In this document: piece by piece, positions 14,448 through 19,260 of the stretch | Layout: every line of letters begins with the position of its first letter | Numbering within the stretch: position 1 is the first letter of the stretch | NCBI GenBank assembly: GCA_003649495.1 | Contig: QMRZ01000013.1 | Location: 1 to 19,260 of the forward strand | Direction: 5' to 3' | From: Thermoprotei archaeon | Lineage (GTDB): Archaea; Thermoproteota; Thermoprotei; Thermofilales; Thermofilaceae | DNA: 19,260 nucleotides | Made by a program: the position numbers and the translations under genes | Notes under the pieces: model-generated | The model's input: only the letters and a program-made list of their open reading frames with translations | What the model was told of the DNA's origin: nothing | Database searches by the model: none

Positions 14448-15839
14448 TCACGCACCACGTGACTGCCCCCTCACCCAGGGGTACAGAGAGTAGAGCTTCT
14501 CCACGCTCTTAGCGACGAGCTCCCTCGGATACTCGTATGGCGGCAGCTTGCCAGCCAGGAACTCGTCATATGCCTTGAGATCCAGCAGCCCATGTCCACT
14601 CAAGTTGAAGAGCACTACCTTCCTCTCCCCCTTCCTCTTAGCTTCCAGCGCGACGTCTATGACCGCCTTAACGGCGTGTGCACTCTCTGGAGCCGGCACT
14701 ATGCCCTCTGTCCGTGAGAATAGGCGGGCAGCCTCGAATACCTCCACCTGGTTGTAGGCAACACTCCTATACACGCCCTTCCTGACGAGGAGGCTCAGGC
14801 TGGGCGCGGCGCCGTGGTACCTAAGGCCGCCCGCGTGTATGGGGGGAGGCATGAAGTCGTGGCCTAGTGTATACATTTTTAAGAGCGGAGTTAGGCGGGC
14901 TGTGTCGCCGTGGTCGTAGGTGTAGACTCCCCTGGTCATCGAGGGGCAGGCAGTGGGCTCAACCGCTATGAACTCGGCCTTAGTTGGCGCCTTCCCCGAG
15001 ACCTCCATGTAGTAGAACGGGTATGAAAGGCCAGCGAAGTTGCTGCCCCCACCGACACACCCTATGATCACGTCGGGGTATCTATCGATCAGCTCCATCT
15101 GCTTAATAGCCTCAAGCCCGACTATGGTCTGGTGTAACAACACGTGATTCAGCACACTGCCTAGCGAATACTTGGTGTCATCATGAGTGGCGGCGTCTTC
15201 TATAGCCTCGCTTATAGCTATGCCGAGGCTGCCCGGGCTCTCAGGATCGCGCTCTAGCACGCTCCGCCCAGCTCTAGTCCTCCTGCTCGGGCTGGGCACA
15301 ACCTCAGCACCCCAGAGCTGCATCAACACCCTCCTGTAGGGCTTCTGCTCATAGCTGACCCTAACCATGTACACTGTGCACTTCAAGCCGAATATGTTAG
15401 TGGCGAAGGCGAGTGCTGAGCCCCACTGCCCCGCGCCGGTCTCAGTCGTTAAGCGCTTCACGCCCTCACGCATGTTGTAGTAGGCCTGAGCCACCGCTGT
15501 GTTCGGCTTGTGGCTCCCAGGAGGGCTCACCCCCTCGTACTTGTAGTAGATCTCAGCTGGTGTCTTCAGGGCACGCTCTAGCCTCCAGGCTCTATAGAGG
15601 GGCGTTGGCCTCCACAGCCTATAGACCTCCAGGACCTCGCCGGGTATGCTTATGAACCTATCCCGAGAGAACTCCTGCCTTATGAGCCCACGAGGGAATA
15701 TGGGCTCCAGGTTGCTCGGCCTCACAGCTTCACCATTGGGCTTTAGGGGAGGCGGCAGAGGTTCGGGGAGGTCAGGGACCACGTTGTACCAGTGGCGGGG
15801 GAGGTCGTCCTCCTCAAGCATCACCTTATACGCCTGCAT
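14448..15839 (-). CDS. trpB: Tryptophan synthase beta chain, TrpB2 type
   Basis: The 463-residue PLP enzyme condenses indole and serine to tryptophan. Features of the long TrpB2 branch are the N-terminal extension LPRHWYNVVPDLPEPLPPPL, the PLP Lys111 in GSHKPNTA, the catalytic Glu133 in TETGAGQWG and the PLP-phosphate loop CVGGGSN. TrpB2 usually acts without TrpA, and no trp genes are adjacent. I chose ATG 15839 because family members begin just before this extension. GTG 15857 in frame would add six residues. It is divergent from the ACT-domain regulator, separated by about 120 bases, and convergent with the epimerase gene. Regulation by the neighbouring ACT protein is plausible. Confidence 0.9.
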   Translation of the reverse strand: MQAYKVMLEEDDLPRHWYNVVPDLPEPLPPPLKPNGEAVRPSNLEPIFPRGLIRQEFSRDRFISIPGEVLEVYRLWRPTPLYRAWRLERALKTPAEIYYKYEGVSPPGSHKPNTAVAQAYYNMREGVKRLTTETGAGQWGSALAFATNIFGLKCTVYMVRVSYEQKPYRRVLMQLWGAEVVPSPSRRTRAGRSVLERDPESPGSLGIAISEAIEDAATHDDTKYSLGSVLNHVLLHQTIVGLEAIKQMELIDRYPDVIIGCVGGGSNFAGLSYPFYYMEVSGKAPTKAEFIAVEPTACPSMTRGVYTYDHGDTARLTPLLKMYTLGHDFMPPPIHAGGLRYHGAAPSLSLLVRKGVYRSVAYNQVEVFEAARLFSRTEGIVPAPESAHAVKAVIDVALEAKRKGERKVVLFNLSGHGLLDLKAYDEFLAGKLPPYEYPRELVAKSVEKLYSLYPWVRGQSRGA

Positions 15840-15927
15840 CGGAGGTGAGCTACACACATACTCAAAACGATTTCTGAACCAATGCCTACACAGATTCCTG
15901 AGTATAGTTGATGCTTCGACATGGACC

Positions 15928-15945
15928 TTATTAAGCTAAAAATGT
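15928..15945. promoter_or_regulatory. AT-rich promoter between trpB and the ACT regulator
   Basis: On the plus strand TTATTAAG (15929-15936) is about 26 bases before ATG 15958, matching a leaderless start. On the minus strand TTTTTAGCTTAA in the same stretch could drive trpB, with a start near 15911 and a leader of roughly 70 bases to ATG 15839. I find no hairpin or tryptophan codons in that leader to suggest attenuation. Confidence 0.4.
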
Positions 15946-15957
15946 ATGTTTTTATGC

Positions 15958-16488
15958 ATGCAGCTCTGGAAGGAGATATCGAGGGAGTTCGGCAGGAGCG
16001 AGTCTAAAAGGAGGGTTGTCGTGATGCTAATTAGGCATGGGCTGAGCGTGAAGGAGGCTGAGAGGGGGGGCAGGTGGGGTCCAAGGGTCTTCCTTGGAGA
16101 GATACCGGTGCCTTATAAGAGTCTGGCCGCGGCATGTGGCGTCGACTGGAGGACTGTGAGGGAGACGCTTGAGAGAATAATCAGGAACCCCTTCCTAAGG
16201 GAGTTCTTCGGGAGGCTTGAGAATGCAGGTCCCTTCCTCAGGGGCGTGACTAGGCTGCTAGGCTACAGGTGCATCGTGGTGGAGACGGTGCGCGACCAGC
16301 CCGGCATCCTAGCCTACGTCTCAGGCTTACTGGCGGAGAGGGGGATCAACATACTGCAGGTAGTGGCGGAGCACCCACTCCTCGTCGAGAACCCGAAGCT
16401 GTACGTCATAATAGAGGGCGAGCTTCCTGAGGGGGTCATTCCGAGGCTATTGAAGCATGAGGCCATAAAGAGCGTCACTGTGTACTAA
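15958..16488 (+). CDS. HTH and ACT-domain regulator of amino acid metabolism (COG2150-like)
   Basis: This 176-residue protein has an N-terminal HTH-like region (SLAAACGVDWRTVRETLERI, about 55-74) and a C-terminal ACT domain (about 104-176). The ACT domain begins RCIVVETVRDQPGILAYVSG and contains ERGINILQV. ACT domains bind amino acids, so this is probably a transcription factor that senses one, perhaps tryptophan given the divergent trpB. ATG 15958 fits the TATA spacing. ATG 15946 would add four residues (MFLC). The archaeal COG2150 family has this layout, but its ligands are mostly unknown. The downstream dehydrogenase starts after a 33-base gap with its own TATA box. Confidence 0.8.
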   Translation: MQLWKEISREFGRSESKRRVVVMLIRHGLSVKEAERGGRWGPRVFLGEIPVPYKSLAAACGVDWRTVRETLERIIRNPFLREFFGRLENAGPFLRGVTRLLGYRCIVVETVRDQPGILAYVSGLLAERGINILQVVAEHPLLVENPKLYVIIEGELPEGVIPRLLKHEAIKSVTVY

Positions 16489-16492
16489 CCCG

Positions 16493-16503
16493 TTTATACC
16501 TGG
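16493..16503 (+). promoter_or_regulatory. Promoter of the iolM-iolN operon
   Basis: TTTATACCTGG has its TATA part centred about 27 bases before GTG 16522, so the transcript should be leaderless. It shares nine of eleven bases, at a similar distance from the start codon, with the promoter of the iolG block, suggesting a common factor. Confidence 0.45.
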
Positions 16504-16521
16504 CAGAGCCATTTATTCACG

Positions 16522-17724
16522 GTGGGAGAAGTGAGGGCAGCAGTCCTATACGCAGACTTCTCGCCCAGGCCGGGGTACAGGCTAAGCGATGAGGAGGCTA
16601 GGACCCGTAAGGTGAGGGAGGGGAACAAGGTCTGGAAGAACCCTCGCCTAATCCTGGAAGAGAGGCCTGTCCCCGAGCCCCGGGGCGATGAGGTCCTGGT
16701 GCGGGTTAAGGCTGTCGGGATATGTGGATCCGACGTGCACTTTGTTGAAACCGACGAGGATGGCTACATCATCTACCCCGGCCTCACTCGGTTCCCAGTA
16801 GTGATAGGCCACGAGTTCAGCGGAGTAGTGGAGAGGGTGGGGCCAGCTGTCCGTAACATAAAGCCCGGAGACATGGTGACCAGCGAGGAGATGCTGTGGT
16901 GCGGCGAGTGCGACGTGTGTAGGATGGGATACCTGAACCACTGCATCAGGCTCAACGACCCAGCAGATATGGAGTATGGGGAGCTGGGCTTCACGCACGA
17001 TGGCGCGATGGCCGAGTACGTGTTGGTGAGAGAAAGGTACCTGTGGAGGATTGACAGCCTATTAGACACCTACGGCAGTGAGGAGAAGGCCTTCGAGGCT
17101 GGGAGCCTGGTGGAGCCAACCTCGGTCTCCTATAACGCGATATTCACTAGGGCTGGCGGCTTCAAGCCAGGCGCCTACGTAGTGGTGTGGGGCGCCGGGC
17201 CGATCGGGCTAGCTGCTATAAGCCTCTGCAAGGCTGCTGGCGCTGGGATGGTCATAGCATTTGAGATTAGCGAGCCACGCATTGAACTCGCCAGGAAGGT
17301 AGGCGCAGACCACGTGCTCAACCCACTCGAGCTGAGGAGGAAGGGTGTTGAGCCCTACGAGAAGGTGCTCGAGATAACCGGCGGCGAGGGCGCAGACATG
17401 CACGTGGAGGCAGCTGGCGCTCCCGCCCAGACCCTGCCCCAGATCCAGAGGAGCCTGGCTGTGGGCGGGAAGGTGGCGTGGATAGGCAGAGCCCCCAGCG
17501 AGGTCCCAATCTACCTGGAAGTATTCCAGGTTAGGAGGGCGCAGCTCTTCGGCAGTCAGGGGCACTCGGGCTGGGGGAACTTCAAGAACGTCATAAGGCT
17601 GATGGCCGCCGGGAAGGTGGATATGACTAAGATAATCACGAGTCGCTTCAGGCTAGAAGAAGTAGAGAAAGCGTTTGAGAGGGCTAAACAACGCATCGAT
17701 GGGAAAATAATAATAAGGCCCTGA
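16522..17724 (+). CDS. iolM: Zinc-dependent dehydrogenase, scyllo-inosose 3-dehydrogenase-like
   Basis: This is a 400-residue medium-chain zinc dehydrogenase. Catalytic zinc ligands are Cys68 (GICGSDVH), His97 and Glu98 (GHEFSG). The structural zinc site is Cys127, Cys130, Cys133 and Cys141. The NAD loop is GAGPIG (224-229), with Glu248 at the end of the second strand favouring NAD over NADP. The long N-terminus (DFSPRPGYRLSDEEARTRKV, then GNKVWKNPRL) is unlike sorbitol or threonine dehydrogenases. It fits my recollection of Thermotoga IolM, which oxidises 2-keto-myo-inositol to a diketo-inositol. The creatininase-family gene follows within a few bases. Other polyol dehydrogenase activity is possible. 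Confidence 0.78.
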   Translation: MGEVRAAVLYADFSPRPGYRLSDEEARTRKVREGNKVWKNPRLILEERPVPEPRGDEVLVRVKAVGICGSDVHFVETDEDGYIIYPGLTRFPVVIGHEFSGVVERVGPAVRNIKPGDMVTSEEMLWCGECDVCRMGYLNHCIRLNDPADMEYGELGFTHDGAMAEYVLVRERYLWRIDSLLDTYGSEEKAFEAGSLVEPTSVSYNAIFTRAGGFKPGAYVVVWGAGPIGLAAISLCKAAGAGMVIAFEISEPRIELARKVGADHVLNPLELRRKGVEPYEKVLEITGGEGADMHVEAAGAPAQTLPQIQRSLAVGGKVAWIGRAPSEVPIYLEVFQVRRAQLFGSQGHSGWGNFKNVIRLMAAGKVDMTKIITSRFRLEEVEKAFERAKQRIDGKIIIRP

Positions 17725-17737
17725 GGGGGTGGAGGGC

Positions 17738-18649
17738 GTGAGCGAGTACGAGTCGAGGTTCTCCAGGCCCGTCTACAACAAGTTCGGAGGCAAGATATAC
17801 CTGGATCAGATGACAGTTGAGGAGATCCAGGAGAGGGTTAAGGAGAACGACATCGTGCTCGTCCCCTGCGGCTCCATTGAGAACCACGGGCTAGCAGCCC
17901 CAGTGGGCGAGGACACGCTCATAGGGACTTACATAGCCGAGAGGGTGGCCTATGAGACGGGGGTCACGGTCGCGCCCCCGATATTCTACGGCAGCCACCC
18001 CAGCCACCACTACGGCATGCCTGGTACTATACCAGTCGAGAAGGAGGCGTACATAGGCTACGTCTTGTCAGTGGTTAAGTGGCTTAGCCACGCTGGCTTT
18101 AAGAAGATAGTACTCTTCAACAGCCACGGCCAGGAGTACGTGCTCCCCATAGTCAAGGACCTAGCCATAATAAGGGAGGGAGTACGCGCACTCATACTAG
18201 TGACCAGCTGGTGGGCCTGGGTTAGAGACCTCCTGCAGGCGGGGAAAGAGCTTAAGCCGGGGCTCGTGCTTGAGACCCCCTTCGTCCACGCCGACGAGCT
18301 CGAGACTAGCGTGACGTGGTACGTAGCCCCAAAACTAGTTAAGCCGGAGAAGCTGAGGGAGTCAGATGCGGAGGAAATGGTAGCTGTCATACCGGATAAG
18401 TGGGTGGATAAGGCTGGAAATGTCTACGGCAGGCCCTTCAGCTGGTACGACGTCAGCCACTACATGGAGATCCACCACTACCCTAAGGGCAGCGTAGGCT
18501 ACCCCAGCAAGGCAAGCAGGGAGAAGGGAGAAGTCGTGGTGGAGGCCGCCATCAAGCGCATTGTCGAGTTTATAGAATGGCTCAGGGAGACCTATCCCCC
18601 GGGCAAAGTCCCGCGAGTCTGGCCTGAGCCCGGAGATTTCAGGTACTAG
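17738..18649 (+). CDS. iolN: Creatininase-family hydrolase, candidate diketo-inositol hydrolase
   Basis: The 303-residue protein has the creatininase metal site: Glu48, His50 and Asp59 in VPCGSIENHGLAAPVGED, then His130 in FNSHGQE (usual family form NGHGGN) and HADELETS (184-191, usual form HAGExETS). Glu, His and Asp keep the canonical spacings of 2 and 9. Creatininase itself opens a ring; the Thermotoga enzyme IolN, as I recall of this family, opens the diketo-inositol ring to 5-keto-L-gluconate. Close linkage to the IolM-like gene supports that role. The start is GTG 17738, five bases after GAGGGGGTGG. GTG 17729 would add three residues but sits directly on that site. It ends the operon before an oligo-T tract. 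Confidence 0.75.
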   Translation: MSEYESRFSRPVYNKFGGKIYLDQMTVEEIQERVKENDIVLVPCGSIENHGLAAPVGEDTLIGTYIAERVAYETGVTVAPPIFYGSHPSHHYGMPGTIPVEKEAYIGYVLSVVKWLSHAGFKKIVLFNSHGQEYVLPIVKDLAIIREGVRALILVTSWWAWVRDLLQAGKELKPGLVLETPFVHADELETSVTWYVAPKLVKPEKLRESDAEEMVAVIPDKWVDKAGNVYGRPFSWYDVSHYMEIHHYPKGSVGYPSKASREKGEVVVEAAIKRIVEFIEWLRETYPPGKVPRVWPEPGDFRY

Positions 18650-18665
18650 GCTCGACATTAAACTC

Positions 18666-18682
18666 TTTTTTAATATTCTCCC
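18666..18682 (+). terminator. Oligo-T terminator after the iolN gene
   Basis: A run of six T (18666-18671) followed by AATATTCTCCC begins 16 bases after the stop codon. This AT-rich island contrasts with the GC-rich genes on both sides and fits factor-independent archaeal termination. Confidence 0.65.
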
Positions 18683-18737
18683 TTATTCTCCTCTAATATT
18701 CAACCAAAGGCTGGTACAGAGCGAGTTCTAAGCCTTG

Positions 18738-19260
18738 TTAGCTCCTTGAGCGTAGGTACGCATCAACGTGTCTAGCTGCTCTCCAGCCGCTCTCCATGGC
18801 TCTGTAGACAGTGCTGGGCCCCTGCGCCACATCCCCCGCCGCGAATACTCCCTCTACGCTGGTCATCATGTTATCTCTTACCCTCACCCTGCCATCTGCC
18901 TCAAGCTCAGCCCCCAGCTCCACTAGTGGCTTGGGCGGCGTAGGCCTGAGGCCAGTTGCCACTATGATCGCATCCACATCGATTACTCTCTCAGTGCCCG
19001 GCAGCGGCTCAACTCTTTCCCACCTGCTCCTGGTGGGCTTCACGCTTATCAGCTTGAGCGCCTTCACTTCAGGCCCTCCGATCACCTCGAGGGGTAGGGC
19101 GTTGTCGACAACTTCTATGAGCCCCCTCACCGCCATCTTTGCGAGAAGCGCTGCTGCTGGGGCGATCCCGAGAGGCCTCCTGTAGATCAACGTGGGCTTA
19201 ACTCCGTACTCCCTCACTAGAATCTCACATACGTCAGCTGCAGTGAGCCCCGCCCCCACC
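18738..19260 (-). CDS. Partial FAD/NAD(P)-dependent oxidoreductase, GltD-like C-terminal part
   Basis: The C-terminal 174 codons or so are visible; the N-terminus lies beyond the right edge. The fragment opens with VGAGLTAADVCEILVREYG, the NAD(P)H-binding GxGxxA motif. VDAIIVATGLRPTPP and then VEGVFAAGDVAQGPSTVYRA follow, the FAD-binding aspartate motif. AMESGWRAARHVDAYL closes it. This order is that of the glutamate synthase small chain and its relatives (NfnL/SudA-like, dihydropyrimidine dehydrogenase-like). The visible part cannot separate these. The stop codon is at 18738-18740. It faces the iolN gene across an 88-base AT-rich gap. Confidence 0.85.
   Translation of the reverse strand, partial: VGAGLTAADVCEILVREYGVKPTLIYRRPLGIAPAAALLAKMAVRGLIEVVDNALPLEVIGGPEVKALKLISVKPTRSRWERVEPLPGTERVIDVDAIIVATGLRPTPPKPLVELGAELEADGRVRVRDNMMTSVEGVFAAGDVAQGPSTVYRAMESGWRAARHVDAYLRSRS

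Overview
The window looks like chromosome from a hyperthermophilic archaeon of the Thermoproteota (crenarchaeal side; Thermofilum-like or Desulfurococcales-like is my guess, not provable from this sequence). The signs are dense packing, high GC by eye, arginine written almost wholly as AGG/AGA and isoleucine often as ATA, many GTG starts, TATA boxes about 26 nt upstream of start codons (leaderless genes), a TrpB2-type tryptophan synthase beta chain, a free-standing ACT-domain regulator of the COG2150 kind, and an archaeal DHH phosphoesterase. There are no rRNA or tRNA genes, CRISPR arrays, insertion sequences or phage genes.

Layout. Positions 1-884 (minus) hold a tightly overlapping mini-operon: an ArsR-type repressor, a two-helix membrane protein with a coiled-coil tail, a 44-residue helical protein not obvious to gene finders, and a gene running off the left edge. 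Positions 1043-3398 (minus) hold an acylphosphatase behind an exported, membrane-anchored transglutaminase-fold protein with three Ig-like repeats. From a shared divergent promoter, 3454-6301 (plus) encodes a GH2 beta-glucuronidase and an MFS permease. A small HTH protein (minus), a candidate 50-residue ORF (plus) and a threonine synthase (minus) follow. At 8273-12554 (plus) come a DHH phosphoesterase, a neutral-ceramidase-family protein and a double alpha/beta-hydrolase esterase. The right third has four genes that fit the Thermotoga-type inositol pathway, in two blocks: an inositol dehydrogenase plus a tagatose-3-epimerase-family protein (12612-14417), and a zinc dehydrogenase plus a creatininase-family hydrolase (16522-18649). 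TrpB2 (minus) and the ACT regulator (plus) sit between the blocks. The right edge cuts a GltD-like flavoprotein.

How the genes may work together. The most notable content is the four-step set IolG, IolM, IolN and IolO, known in Thermotoga maritima to turn myo-inositol into 5-keto-L-gluconate and then D-tagaturonate. The beta-glucuronidase would release D-glucuronate, which joins the same hexuronate route. The ceramidase-family protein and the esterase are candidates for stripping acyl or glycosyl groups from a substrate carrying inositol or uronic acid. Inositol is plentiful in archaeal habitats as lipid headgroups and as di-myo-inositol phosphate. I therefore read 3454-6301 plus 9266-18649 as a possible inositol/uronate glycoconjugate-use locus. 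The enzyme families are read from the sequence; the joint pathway is inference.
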